NCBI GenBank assembly: GCA_022606425.2
Contig: JAHDVF020000518.1
Span: 283,082-347,081, forward strand
Length of the DNA stretch: 64,000 nt
Direction of reading: 5' to 3'
Source of the DNA: Lepidostoma basale
Lineage: Eukaryota > Arthropoda > Insecta > Trichoptera > Lepidostomatidae
Every line of letters starts with the position of its first letter. Positions within the stretch are counted from its first letter, which is position 1. The translations under genes and the position numbers were made by a program. Positions 9,961 through 19,712 of the stretch are shown here, in pieces. The notes under the pieces are model-generated. The model was not told where the DNA came from. It saw nothing but the letters and a program-made list of their open reading frames with translations, and did not search any database.

Positions 9961-10314
9961 ACTTGAATATTTACTACTATGTTAATGGTCGTAATGAAGG
10001 TATTTACAAATAGAGTAACGAAATTGGTAAAAAGTGTATTTTTTTATTTGTTTTTTTGCATGTTTTTATTGTACTGTAGTGTCACTTTATCTTGAAATAT
10101 ATTATGGCAGAAGGCGCACGATATATGATATAAGTTTCAGCGTCGTGTCGCGTACAGATGTCATAGGCCCAGACCCGTAACATTTGCGCCTGTACTCTCA
10201 TTTTAAAACATTCCATTTTCTAACAGTCATTTCAAACCATTCCGTTCCATTAACGTTATTTGAATTCATTCTATTTATTTAACTGTCAACTACAATTTAC
10301 AATGATATTCTTAT
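9961..10314. other. No gene recognised
   Basis: AT-rich with short near-repeats of CATTCCATTTTC/CATTCCGTTCCA around 10208-10245. Confidence 0.3.
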
Positions 10315-10442
10315 ACCGACCCTAATGTGTGTAATCGAATCATGGAACTGATAATAGAAGGATGAAACTAGAATTAATGCAGTAAAAATGAGATAGAGTG
10401 ACGTATAAAAATATAAGAAGTGAATGCGGTGCGAATAAAAGT
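10315..10442 (+). mobile_element. Decayed RTE fragment, TTAG-tailed family
   Basis: Recognisable words CCGACCCTAATGTGTG, AGAAGGATGAAACTAGAATT, ATGCAGTAAAAATGAGAT and ATATAAGAAGTGAATGCGGT match the family in order but with deletions between them. Confidence 0.6.
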
Positions 10443-10534
10443 CTTCTTCTTCTTCTTTTTACTTGTTGTAGACCTAAACATGTTTTAACTTGCTAGGTTA
10501 TCACACATGTACGAAAGATAAAAAACGGGAACAC

Positions 10535-10630
10535 ATTGTGTTCCCACTACATACCCGAGACTGTTACAGGACGCAGCCGCCCCCTTTCGTCAGCCTATTT
10601 ACACTTACTAGGCCTGTTCCGGTCATCCGG
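10535..10630 (+). repeat. SINE-like repeat, family I (fragment)
   Basis: CCCGAGACTGTTACAGGACG and CCCCCTTTCGTCAGCC match the core of the 222-bp insertion at 34144-34365 and the copy at 54.4 kb. Confidence 0.5.
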
Positions 10631-10799
10631 GACATACATTTAATTTACATGTGATATTGATAATGCAAACATGTAGATGTGATATTGATAATGCCCTACC
10701 AAAGCGAATCAATATAAGAAAATCAAACAATTTGAGCACAGAATCGAACCAATGAGGTTTGATCAGGAGCAACGTATTATTTATTCTACGGCATTTATC

Positions 10800-10990
10800 C
10801 TACATTATCATTATTTTGCCAGCTCCAAGCTTTACTTCCAGACATAAGAATTGGCATTATAACTCTATTATGTACTGCGATCTTGGCTTCAGTGGATATA
10901 ATTCGCACATTTGAGAGACTCGTTATACTTTCCAAAATAATTTTTTTAGACAAGTTGGTTAGCTTACTGAAAATTTCGGGTGCATCGCGC
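10800..10990 (-). mobile_element. RTE RT fragment, TTAG-tailed family relative
   Basis: Minus strand encodes STEAKIAVHNRVIMPILMSG followed by SKAWSWQ, the RT thumb-proximal segment of this family (NKNLSKKAKMAVHNGVLVPT in good copies). Divergent and truncated both sides. Confidence 0.65.
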
Positions 10991-11380
10991 ATATCGGATT
11001 ATTAATTCTGAAAACTGAAAATGCAAATACTGCAACTGGGTGTTTCGGCGAGTCTGATATTACGAAATTCCGGCCGTCACATCGGTTTACTTCGGCACAC
11101 GGCCAAGGAATTAATTAATTAATATGTACAAGCTATTTACGGAGCAAGCTGTAGTCTTGCCCGACATTTTGATGGAGTTATTCTAGATTAGTTTTTAAGT
11201 ATTTCTTTAGTGCCTACTTAAAATGTATCAAAATTAACCAGTCGTATTTTTAGTATCTGCGATCTCAAAATAAATATTCTGATGTTGATTCCAATGTTTC
11301 TCTCGTATTTTAAAATCGTAATTTAGAATCTCTTCTATATTAAATTCTATATTTAATTTCTTCTATCACTTCACTCTCAA
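10991..11380. other. No gene recognised
   Basis: A GC-richer patch at 11041-11110 (CCGGCCGTCACATCGG) stands out from AT-rich surroundings but has no frame or splice support. Confidence 0.3.
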
Positions 11381-11383
11381 TTA

Positions 11384-12055
11384 AAGCCGCGCCACACTGT
11401 TTTAAACAAGCTATCCACATCGGTCTCCACCGGTGGTTTAAAACTGTGTAGACACTTGAGGGTATTAGTTGTAAACCTCATCATTGAGTAAATCGCAAAA
11501 AACTGATACGCCAATAAAATGCGCTGTTTACGATATTTATTTTTTTCATCTCAACCAGTATGTATTTTAAAAGTAATCAGCCATGAAATAATCATCATTA
11601 TGTTGATAATTAAAGTAAAATAATGAATTTCATTTTGGAGTTTGCCAGCTTTGCAACACTCAAGTGGAGGTTGTTATGTTTGCAACAAACCCTATATTTT
11701 AATAGCAAAATTCTTCAGAATGAAGCCGAATTTGAAACTGAAAATCAATAAAAATTGTGTGCAAATGTATTATGAATAAGACCCAATTCATATCTCACTT
11801 TTGATTGCTGGTGGAGTTTGCTGGGTTTGCAAATAATACCCTCACTTGTTTGAAACCAAAATTCGTTTGACCTTCAACAAACTTTGTGGACGGACGCGCA
11901 TAGTATGCGTGTGGATCCACCATTTAAACACGCATTCCACATATACAGCGCTTGTTTACAACAGTATGTGGACGCTACACCAACCGTGAGCTCCACAGCT
12001 CTCCACCAAGGTCACCCCTGTGGAGAGCTTGTTTCAAACAGTGTGGCACGGCCTT
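11384..12055. mobile_element. MITE with TTAA-flanked inverted ends, copy G1 (contains nested MITE)
   Basis: Left end AAGCCGCGCCACACTGTTTT and right end AAACAGTGTGGCACGGCCTT are inverted repeats flanked by TTA and TAA, consistent with PIF/Harbinger-type insertion (3-bp TWA target) or another TTAA inserter. Interior blocks GTGGACGGACGCGCATAGTATG and CTCCACAGCTCTCCACCAAGG recur in G2. A 384-bp element is inserted at 11459-11842. Confidence 0.65.
11459..11842. mobile_element. Nested 384-bp MITE with 6-bp TSD
   Basis: Terminal inverted repeats AGGGTATTAGTTGTAAACC and (right end reversed) AGGGTATTATTTGCAAACC. Target duplication CACTTG at 11453-11458 and 11843-11848. The paralogous element G2 carries the uninterrupted site (GACACATGTTTGAAACC near 12168), which confirms the boundaries. 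No coding capacity. Confidence 0.85.
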
Positions 12056-12099
12056 TAATGTTGTATTTTCCATTTATTTATTTTTTAATTTTAGGTCAA

Positions 12100-12613
12100 A
12101 AGCCGTGCCACACTGTTTTAAACAAGCTCTCCACATCGGTCTCCACCGGCGGTTTAAAACTGTGTGGACACATGTTTGAAACCAAAATTTGTGGACGGAC
12201 GCGCATAGAATGCGTGTAGATCCACAGTTGTAGACACGCATTCCACAGTTGTAAACACGTATTCCACCAGTCAAGGTCAGTTGCATACCGGGCATAGCGG
12301 TATCGGTGGAGTGCGGACGTATGAACGAAAATTGTGTCTACGCGAGAAAAAGAAGTGATCAGTGAATTTATTGAACTGTATAGGGACATGCCCTGTCTTT
12401 GGGACCTAGTCGACAACACACTGAGTTGAGAGCCTTGTTTTAAATAGTGTGGACGCCACACCAACCGTGGGCTCCACATCGCTCCACAAAGGTGACCCCT
12501 GTGGAGAGCTTGTTTTAAACCAAGTGTGGACGCTACACCAACCGTGGGCTCCACAGCTCTCCACCAAGGTCACCCCTGTAGAAAGCTTATTTCAAACAAT
12601 GTGGCACGGCCTT
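12100..12613. mobile_element. MITE/transposon copy G2 with a MADF-like coding relic
   Basis: Same ends as G1 (AAGCCGTGCCACACTGTTTT … AAACAATGTGGCACGGCCTT), about 45 bp downstream of it. Segments with CACACCAACCGTGGGCTCCAC occur twice (12458 and 12535), so the right part is internally duplicated. It carries extra internal sequence with a short coding relic at 12325-12429. Confidence 0.65.
12325..12429 (+). pseudogene. MADF-domain-like relic inside the G2 transposon
   Basis: An open stretch ending in TGA (12427-12429) encodes VISEFIELYRDMPCLWD and DLVDNTLS. The pattern (I/L)xxYRxxPxLWD is the start of MADF DNA-binding domains, which occur in the accessory Myb/SANT-like protein of PIF/Harbinger transposons. 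A stop in the same frame at 12322 blocks it upstream. It suggests the MITEs derive from a Harbinger-like parent. The match is short, so the call is tentative. Confidence 0.45.
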
Positions 12614-12639
12614 TAAATTGGTATGAACCAAATATATTT

Positions 12640-12775
12640 GATACAACAGCTTGTATAATTTTATTTTATTTTATGGAAATGACATGTTTCCCCCATCTAA
12701 GGCAATATCAAATGTGACACATTTGATAATGCCATAATATTGAGTTTTACATCATTGTTCAAGAAACGATAAACT
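12640..12775. repeat. Family D repeat (hammerhead-like, inverted fragment)
   Basis: TTATGGAAATGACATGTTTCCCCCATCTAAGGCAAT faces CACATTTGATAATGCC, the two halves of a family D inverted pair, and the family's distal block TGAGTTTTACATCATTGTTC follows. Confidence 0.55.
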
Positions 12776-13140
12776 TATTATGTTTACTGAGGAATATTTA
12801 TCAAAGAGATTGATTTATTTGCATTGCTTAAACTGTTTGAGTGCTTAATGGACACTTACCGTATCAACGGTTGCGAGATTTATCATTTCACTCATGGAAT
12901 ACATTTTGTATGACCCTCAATCGAATGATAATTACAGGATTCATTGTCATAACTCTAGCATTGGATAATAGGGACATTAAATATTTATTTATTGGTGTAG
13001 CAAATTTGCCACAAACAGATGATCTACTGAAATTTGTTTAGCATATTTGATTTCATACAAATTCTTTCTGAACACTACACTCTACATTCCCATCTATCTA
13101 CATGGTAGACCGGCTTAGATGACTCTCAGCTTGTTGGACA
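12776..13140. other. No gene recognised
   Basis: A 66-codon open frame (12841-13041) lacks splice signals and similarity to known families. Confidence 0.3.
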
Positions 13141-13144
13141 TATT

Positions 13145-13360
13145 TTGTTATTTTCTAATAAATATTATCATCGGCTGTCTCTCGTTTCCAAGGAAGACTG
13201 TCCTTCACGTTTGTGGGTCTGCATGTGACTGAAGAGCCCGATCCTGGACCCACAAATTCTGGGGCATCTGGGGGAAAAAGGAAGGCGCTTGTAATGAAGC
13301 CGTCGCCGTCTCCCAGTGGTCTTTCCTTTCTCTTCATCCTCCTCTCTGCGACATCGTCTC
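13145..13360 (-). mobile_element. LINE C-terminal zinc-finger relic
   Basis: Minus-strand frame encodes CPRICGSRIGLFSHMQTH, the Cys-His finger with an RIGLxSH core found at the extreme C terminus of a group of non-LTR retrotransposon polyproteins, followed by about 15 residues. Only the end survives. The (CT)n tract replaces what would be upstream. Confidence 0.6.
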
Positions 13361-13368
13361 TGCACAGA

Positions 13369-13660
<292 letters not shown>

Positions 13661-13669
13661 CGCCTCTAA

Positions 13670-13762
13670 TAAATATACTGCCCTGGTGAAGCTTGGCCAG
13701 TTTGTATACTGCCCTGATGAAACTTGGGTCCAAGTGAAACAAGTTGGCTCAATTATTATATA
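13670..13762 (+). ncRNA. Hammerhead-like motif with consensus core (family C-like)
   Basis: CUGAUGA at 13714-13720, an unpaired A, stem ACUUG/CAAGU (loop GGUC), GAAA at 13736-13739, then CAAG-U-U and GGC, which pairs with the GCC before the core (short stem I). About 35 bp upstream is a second partial core GCCCUGGUGAAGCUUGG, hinting at a decayed tandem copy. Stem III is not self-complementary here. Confidence 0.5.
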
Positions 13763-13855
13763 ATAACCGCACCGTGGTTAAATAAAAAGTGTTTTATTAT
13801 TTTATAATTGTGATATTTTAAAAATTGTATTATTTTAACAGTAAATTAAAGTGTA

Positions 13856-13984
13856 TGGTAACGATGTTAACGAAACTAGAAAAAAGATGAAGAGTGGAAT
13901 AAGCATGTCAGGAAAGAACAGTGCGGTGGTCGATGGGTTATGCTACCACTTCGGGTAAACGGCGTGATGGTTAGTTAGTTAATT
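13856..13984 (+). mobile_element. Decayed RTE 3' end, TTAG-tailed family
   Basis: Words GGTAACGATGTTAACG, AAGCATGTCAGGAAAGAACA and CTTCGGGTAAACGGCGTGATGG lead to TTAGTTAGTTA. Roughly 150 bp between the first two are missing relative to better copies. Confidence 0.65.
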
Positions 13985-14395
13985 CAACACAAAATGAAGA
14001 CGAATATAGAAAATATATTTTAAAGAACTCTATAATGAAAAATAATATTATTTTCTCTTAGAAAGTGTAAGAATCAATATTTTTAGCTAGTACTTCGAAA
14101 ATTGTCTTCCCTCTTTTCCGAGTTTAAGGACACATTTTTTCTCATTAAGAAGTTTGTAAACTTCGTTGTAACGCTTTTATGTTGGAAAATATATAGATTA
14201 TTTACCAAAGAATGCTCCTTCTTAGCTAGAAAAGGAAATAGAGAATTTTCCTGTTCCAGTGCGTATTTTAAAGTTTCGGGAATTACTTAATAGTAAAAGT
14301 CAAGTCAGGCAGCATTAATATTATGCTTTATCTTCTCAAATACTCAGACGGTTTTATTGACACGGGAAGAGCTCTTTCGAACAGACATACGAAAA
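13985..14395. other. No gene recognised
   Basis: AT-rich; a 62-codon chance frame at 14102-14290 has no support. Confidence 0.3.
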
Positions 14396-14399
14396 CATA

Positions 14400-14742
14400 A
14401 CTAAAAACTAACCAACCCTTACGCCGTCTCCCGAGGGGGTAGGCAAAAATAATAAACCGCAACACTTTTCTTTGCTGACATATGTAACATATTTTGCTTC
14501 CAAAACATTCATACATCTCACTCCTCAACAGTATGGAAAGGAAGCAAACTTGCAAAAGAAAGATAAAAAAATTAATGTATTTTCAAAAACCTTGTTTTTG
14601 TTTTTGATTTATCAAGTGAAGAAATCAAGTACAAAACAAGGTTTTTGAAAATACATTTATTCTTACATCCTTCTTTTACCAGTTCCATACTTCACTTTCA
14701 TACATAAGGGTCGGTATAAGAACACCATTGTGCACTGCCAAC
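14400..14742 (-). mobile_element. RTE fragments, TTAG-tailed family, split by a fold-back sequence
   Basis: 3' end at 14402-14540 and an upstream piece at 14660-14742 (GCCAGTTCCATAC…AAGGGTCGGTATAAGAACACC) lie either side of the perfect inverted repeat at 14574-14657. Confidence 0.7.
14574..14657. repeat. Perfect 25-bp inverted repeat with 34-bp loop
   Basis: Arms 14574-14598 and 14633-14657 (AATGTATTTTCAAAAACC… and its exact complement) pair without mismatch; the loop contains a further TTGATTT/AAATCAA stem. It is not repeated elsewhere in the window. Confidence 0.9.
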
Positions 14743-15075
14743 AAACAGCAACAACAAACCAACAAACCATCGACCGACTTCGACCAAGTTTTCCTCGGTC
14801 TCCCACGACTCGGTACTGCATTCACAATTTAAACATATACTTTCATAACCATTCTTCCTTCATCCGATGTCCAAACTAACGCAGTGATCCTTTCATAATT
14901 TTGTTCATAATATTTTCTTCACCTCTAAATAATTTCCTTATATCAGCATTTGAAATTTTGTCATAAATCTCTCATCTTTTCCTCATTTATTCTGCTCTCA
15001 TCCTTCTTCAGCCAGTTCCATGCTTCACTTCCATACAGCAGGGTTGGTACTAAAACTCCGTTGTGAACGGCAATA
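14743..15075 (-). mobile_element. RTE LINE fragment, GTTTG-tailed subfamily
   Basis: The 3' tail is AACAAACC repeats instead of TTAG. Order of blocks on the minus strand: GCCAGTTCCATGCTTCACTTCC relic, …ATGAAAGGATCACTGCG…, GTGGGAGACCGAGGAAAACTT, then a deletion straight to the tail. Same subfamily as copies at 15.7, 20.2, 31.1 and 35.6 kb. Confidence 0.7.
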
Positions 15076-15114
15076 TTTATATAATATTACGTTAATTTCT
15101 TTTACTGTTAATGC

Positions 15115-15320
15115 TCCATTCACTTTGTAACCAATTTCCATAAAAATATGAAATGAAAGCATCTGTTTTCTAGGAGTTTTAAAAAAAATATTGAATGACA
15201 TGTTTCGCCCTTCTAAAGCATTTTCAAATAATAATTTCTTAGAAGGACGAAACATGTCATTCCATTTAAAAGTTAATAAAACTCCTAGAAGACAGACGTT
15301 TTCATTTTTATTAATTATTT
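15115..15320. repeat. Family D repeat, inverted pair
   Basis: Left arm TGACATGTTTCGCCCTTCTAAAGCATTTT and right arm TTCTTAGAAGGACGAAACATGTCATTCC face each other around about 13 bp. Both arms continue outward into the family's AGAAAACAGACGTTTTCATT block. Each arm holds the GAAAC-AUG-UC half of the hammerhead-like motif. Confidence 0.75.
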
Positions 15321-15339
15321 AATATGATCAGCAATAAAA

Positions 15340-15605
15340 CGATAAGGTCTGTCTGTGGTGTTGAGGATATAGTGAGATGAGGAAGAAGCAGAGGCGTTTT
15401 CGGAGAGACCTCGTGAACCGCATGGAGAATACAAGAATTGCAAAATTGTTAAAGATGAAAAACCAAGCAGCAAGAAATTACCAGGAAGGCCGCCAAAGAG
15501 ATGGAGAGATGGCTGGACATCATCATCCCAGTACAGCCCACCATCACAAACAGGTCATACGACCTAAACTAAGAAGAAGAAGAAGAAGCAGATTTAATAT
15601 GGAGT
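15340..15605 (+). mobile_element. RTE-like LINE 3' end, family e-like
   Basis: Encodes GRPPKRWRDGWTSSS-like residues near 15490-15530 and ends in (AAG)n at 15571-15590. The upstream part (GRVRNRMENTRI-like) is the KTLRDRVRNxxI region. Frames are broken. Confidence 0.55.
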
Positions 15606-15655
15606 TTTACATCGTTGTTCAAGAAACAATAAATAGTTTCATATTAGGATCAATA
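15606..15655. repeat. Family D distal block
   Basis: TTTTACATCGTTGTTCAAGA followed by AACAATAAATA, the end block of family D also seen at 12.74, 29.68, 57.31 and 60.32 kb. Confidence 0.55.
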
Positions 15656-15671
15656 ACAAGAATAAGACAAC

Positions 15672-15805
15672 AAAAAACCATCACGCCATTTTCCGCAAGA
15701 GAAAGCAGAGAGAATAGTCCGCCACACTACTCTATCTTGACACACGTCTTAAGGTTTCTCGACATTCATTCAGCTAGTCATACACGCACGTCGATTACAA
15801 CAATA
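15672..15805 (-). mobile_element. RTE fragment, GTTTG-tailed subfamily
   Basis: CAAAAAACCATCACGCC followed by a decayed C-terminal region; 3' end only. Confidence 0.6.
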
Positions 15806-16250
15806 AAAATGTTCGAAAATTTATGAATGGGTTATTTATTAACGTTCTGTTATTTTAAATATTCAAATTCGTGACGAATTCTTTATATTCAAAAAGCGTT
15901 CCATTTATAATAACTTAAGCTGGTTGTCCATTCATGTTTCTACAATACGTAAACAATTATTTTTCGTCCATTAGGTATGCGCATTACATAACAAAACATG
16001 TATGGTTTCACTGTGAACACGACTGTACAATGAAATTGACTAAACAAAACAACAACTAAGGCCGCGTGAAAGCGATCATAATTATGCGGGCTTTCAAAGA
16101 CTGACCGATCTAAATTGGCGAGCATCAGAATAAAACAGTTTTAACAACAACAACAACAACTTTAAAATGCTTCGAAATATCGCGCGCTTTAACTACTCAG
16201 TAGTATTCTTTTTCTTCTGGTATCATGTCAGGAACCTCCAACGTTGACTA
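15806..16250. other. No gene recognised
   Basis: A 61-codon minus-strand frame at 15940-16125 and a GC-richer patch (GGCCGCGTGAAAGCG) are the only notable contents. No splice support. Confidence 0.3.
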
Positions 16251-16254
16251 TCAT

Positions 16255-16440
16255 TGTACCACGTTTTCCTCGGTCTTCCTCTATTTATTGTCCGATTTAT
16301 ATTGTTTTCAAATACTTTATTGTTCATAACTAACTAACTAACTAACCATCACGCCGTCTCCCCGAAACGGTAGGCAGAAAGAATGGACTGTCACACTTTT
16401 ACTGATGCGGCACTCCATCCTTCTCTTTTCGCCCCGCTGT
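16255..16440 (-). mobile_element. RTE fragments, TTAG-tailed family
   Basis: A short GTACCACGTTTTCCTCGGTC piece (16255-16285) and a separate 3' end with four TTAG units (16327-16440). Confidence 0.65.
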
Positions 16441-16489
16441 AATAAAATGTAATGAAAAAAATATATAAAAAAATAAAATAAAATGAAGT

Positions 16490-16735
16490 GTTTTTATTAA
16501 CTACTTCCACTCATTGTTTTTATTTCAACATTAACCGGTTTCGCCAAACAAGCTGGCTTTGACAGACTGGTCTGTCGATGCCAGCTAGCCTGGCGAAACT
16601 GGTCGCTGTCGAAATAAAGACATTGGAAGTAGTTAATCAAAATAAATCGTTTAATTTAATTATTTTTTTAAGTAAACTTTCATCAAGATTTTTCAGGAAT
16701 CAATTGTTTCTTAAACAATTATGTAAAACGTCTGT
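16490..16735. repeat. Family A hammerhead-like repeat, head-to-head inverted pair
   Basis: Left arm is minus oriented (…TTAACCGGTTTCGCCAAACAAGC), right arm plus oriented with CUGUCGAUGCCAGCUAGCCUGGC-GAAAC, both leading outward to AAAGACA…GGAAGTAGTTAA. The two cores are nearly back-to-back at 16560-16600. Confidence 0.7.
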
Positions 16736-16737
16736 TT

Positions 16738-16905
16738 TAAAGAAGTTATTTTATATTCATGTGTATAACATGTTACGCCTGTCTAAGGCATTATCAACTG
16801 TTTACTGATAAACCTTTTACATAATGCCTTAGACAGGTTAAATATGTCATTAAACTTAATTTGATTTAACTTCTAGAAAACAGACGTTTTCATTCGTATT
16901 GTTAA
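16738..16905. repeat. Family D repeat, inverted pair
   Basis: ATGTTACGCCTGTCTAAGGCATTAT faces ATAATGCCTTAGACAGGTTAAATATGTCATT across about 30 bp; the outer parts are AACTTCTAGAAAACAGACG blocks. Confidence 0.7.
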
Positions 16906-16934
16906 GTTTTCAGTAAAATCTTTAGGTAATCTTC

Positions 16935-17625
16935 TTCTTCTGCTTTATTTAGGACTGTGTTCTGTTATTTCTCGGAGCCTGTTCCTGGGATACAGATGTC
17001 CAACTGTCTCACCATCTTTTATGTGGTCTTCCTGCCGGTCGATTTCCTGTTGGTACTTTATTTGCGGCTATATTGATCACTCTTTCAGAACATGCTCTTT
17101 CCACGTGATCTCTCCAGTAGCGTCTTCTCAGTCTCCCCCATGACTGTCCTGTCCCTGTTCTGCGCCGCTCGGAACAGCTCCTCCACTCTTCGGATGCCGG
17201 TCCACTCCCTCACGTTTCGCAGCCAGGACATTTGTCTCCTTCCGGGCCCTCGACGTCCCTCAATTTTCCCATCTAATATCAGTTGAAGAAGGTGGTACTT
17301 TTCCCTTTGCAGTATATGATTCAGATGTGAGATCTTTCGAACCTTGATAGTTGATAACAATTCCCTGACAACTCTAGCTCGCCTCAGGACTTCGGTATTG
17401 GTAACCATGTCTGTCCAGGGAACTCTGAGCATTCGGCGATGGATCTACATTGCAGGTTTTTATTATTTCAGAATTTCTTATTCTGTCTCGTGTGTCGTTC
17501 CCGCAACGGGTCGGAGAGTCTTCATTTCTGTGGTTCTTAGGAGACTTTTTGTTCTGGTGGTGTCAGCTCTCGTTTCTATTCCATATGTCATTATAGGACG
17601 TACGCATGCTTAGATAATCTTAGAA
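16935..17625 (-). mobile_element. Composite of three RTE-like fragments (families d and e)
   Basis: 17085-17455 encodes LRVPWTDMVTNTEVLRRARV, KISHLNHILQREKYHLLQLI, RRGPGRRQMSWLRNVREWTG and AAQNRDRTVMGE, the C-terminal region of family d. 17456-17625 is a family e piece (DTRDRIRNSEI). 16935-17084 is a third fragment (GAAATCGACCGGCAGG on the minus strand). Joints are abrupt, so insertions were nested or fused. Confidence 0.75.
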
Positions 17626-18127
17626 AACAGTTATTCATAGATAGTTAATTCACGGTTTGTCCTCGAGCAGTGAAGTGTGGTGCTAATTTCAACAATAATT
17701 TATCTTACGTGCGAATGTAAACCCCATTAATAATTTATGATAAGCAATAATTATAGTTTTGCGAATGGAGCTCAGATTTATCCACCTTACTCATTGTATC
17801 ACGCAATAATCGGACCATAAAACTAAATTATTTATAACTATTAAACACGTTATGAAACGTTAGACATTAATTTGAATTGAACATAAAATTATACTTAGTT
17901 TAATGAAAGGCGTAAAAGTTAATATGTTAATCGAAATTGCGGCTATTAATTATGGTGAAGGAGTGTTTTGCAAAGAGTTATTAAATGTTTTAAAATTATT
18001 TACTTGCATGACATAAACGTAATTTATACAACTGTTTCAACTCAAGTAATTGCCCTTATTTTTTAGAAATATTTGTATTTTATTTCTTCTATATACGCCA
18101 TACTTTGTGTTGTTATGTAAAATTATA
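17626..18127. other. No gene; contains a segment repeated at 18834-18888
   Basis: TGTTTCAACTCAAGTAATTG with the following CCCTTATTTTTTAGAAATAT at 18030-18080 recurs 800 bp downstream. The rest is unique AT-rich sequence. Confidence 0.4.
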
Positions 18128-18576
18128 TATTAAGAAGGATGAAAGTAGAATAAATGCAGTAGAAATGAGATCTCTTAGACGAATGTGTGGATACTCTGTG
18201 TATGATAGAGTATCGAATGAAAATATAAGAAGTGAATGCTGTGCGAATGATGGTGTCATGAACAAAATAATGAAAGGATCATTAAGATGGTTTGGACATA
18301 TGGAAAGAATGAATGAAGAAAGAATGGTAAAAAAATTATATGTTAATGATGTAAATGGAACCAGAAATAGAGGAAGACCGAGAAAAACGTGGCACGATCA
18401 AATAAATCAAATATTGAATGTCGGCCACGTGAGGAGTCGGAGAAATCGACGCGCGTGCATGACACGATGTATGAATGTTGATGAAGCGAGAGAAATATGT
18501 CAGGAAAGAAAAGTGTGGCAGTCCATTCTTTCTGCCTACCCCTTTGGGGAGACGGCATGATGGTTAGTTAGCTAGT
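18128..18576 (+). mobile_element. RTE LINE 3' end, TTAG-tailed family (frame intact)
   Basis: A continuous frame to the stop at 18558-18560 encodes MRSLRRMCGYSVYDRVS, NENIRSECCANDGVMNKIMK, RWFGHMERMNEERMVKK, GRPRKTWHDQINQILNVGH and ILSAYPFGETA. This is the C-terminal domain after the RT. 5'-truncated; ends in TTAGTTAGCTAG. A possible TSD is TTATATAT at both ends. Confidence 0.9.
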
Positions 18577-18583
18577 TATATAT

Positions 18584-18618
18584 ACATGTTTCGGACGAAC
18601 AGTCCTTCTTCAGTAAAG
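18584..18618 (-). ncRNA. Hammerhead-like motif, family E
   Basis: Minus strand: CUGAAGA (18613-18607), unpaired A, GGAC/GUCC stem with UGUUC loop, GAAA, CAUG as stem III, then U-A. All invariant core bases fit the CUGANGA consensus. Stem I is weak (about 2 bp). Confidence 0.6.
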
Positions 18619-18906
18619 AGTATTACAAAATTAGTGTTGTTTACATGATCTGACAGATGTTATAAAGATTTCCTTTGGAACGTTTATGCTTTTGTTATAA
18701 CAAATATTATGATTCAATTTAAAATTTAAAATAATAATTTAAAGTTCTTAAAGGGGTTCAGTTTTATTATTAACACACATTACATATATAAATTTCATTC
18801 TAAAAAATAAATAAAGCTACTAAATTTATTCTACTGTTTCAACTCAAGTATATGCCCTTATTTTTTAGAAATATTTGTATTTGATTATTAACACACATTA
18901 CATGTA
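18619..18906. repeat. Family E body
   Basis: GACAGATGTTATAAAGATTT and TTATGCTTTTGTTATAACAAA match, respectively, sequence near 44.69 and 46.08 kb that also lies beside family E motifs, so a longer element of several hundred bp is repeated. Confidence 0.5.
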
Positions 18907-19342
18907 TGTAACTAACTAACCATCACGCCGTCTCCCCGAAGGGTTAGGCAGAAAGAATGGACTGCCACACTTTTCTTTCCTGACATATTTCTCTCGTTCC
19001 TCAACATTCATACATCGTGTCACGCACGCGCGTCGATTTCTCTGACTCCTCACATGGCCGACATTCAATATTTGATTTATTTGATCGTGACACGTTTTCC
19101 TCGGTCTTCATCTATTTCTGATTCCATTTACATCGTTAACTTATTTTTGTTTCCATTCTTTCTTCATTCATTCTTTCCATATGTCCAAACCATCTTAATG
19201 ATTTTTTCAGTATTTTGTTCATGACACCATCATTCGCACCGCATTAACTTCTTATATTTTCATTCGATACTTTATCATACACAGAGTATCCACGCATTCT
19301 TCTAAGAGATCTCATTTCTACTGCATTTATTCTACTTTCATC
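18907..19342 (-). mobile_element. RTE LINE 3' end, TTAG-tailed family
   Basis: Minus orientation with short TTAG tail (18905-18918) and about 420 bp of the C-terminal region, ending at AGTAGAATAAATGCAGTAG. Several stops. Family D sequence begins at the 5' truncation point. Confidence 0.85.
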
Positions 19343-19480
19343 ATCGACTGTCTAAGACATTTTCAAATGTAATTTTGTTATTAAAGAAATGTTTTACACT
19401 ATTGATCAAGAAGTAATCAACAAAAAATAGTATTGTACATATTAAGTTTTATTATTTATGGTGTTCTTCAAAAGAAAATA
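19343..19480 (+). repeat. Family D fragment
   Basis: GACTGTCTAAGACATTTTCAAATG and TATTAAGTTTT blocks of a decayed family D copy. Confidence 0.4.
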
Positions 19481-19487
19481 CACATTC

Positions 19488-19645
19488 TCAAACCAGGACA
19501 TTTGGAAGACCCCAAATGTCCTGGTTTGAAAATATCAAGGAGTGTACCGGAATTCGGAGGGCGGGGGAGTTGTTTCATCTGATACAAGACAAAGATGACT
19601 ACGACAGAGTGATAGCCGTTGTCGGGGAGACAAAATATGACATTT
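19488..19645 (+). mobile_element. RTE family d fragment with a 16-bp snap-back 5' end
   Basis: GGTTTGAAAATATCAAGGAGTGTACCGG…GGCGGGGGAGTTG…AGTGATAGCCGTTGTCGGGGA matches family d (compare 58.74-58.88 kb). Its first 16 bp are preceded, after a 6-base loop, by their exact complement (19491-19528). Confidence 0.7.
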
Positions 19646-19654
19646 CAAGAAGAA

Positions 19655-19712
19655 CAAATAAAACTTCTAGAAAACAGACGTTTTCATTCGTATAAAAAAC
19701 ATATACGGGTTT
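19655..19712 (+). repeat. Family D fragment
   Basis: ATAAAACTTCTAGAAAACAG and ACGTTTTCATTCGTAT, the most conserved block of family D. Confidence 0.65.
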
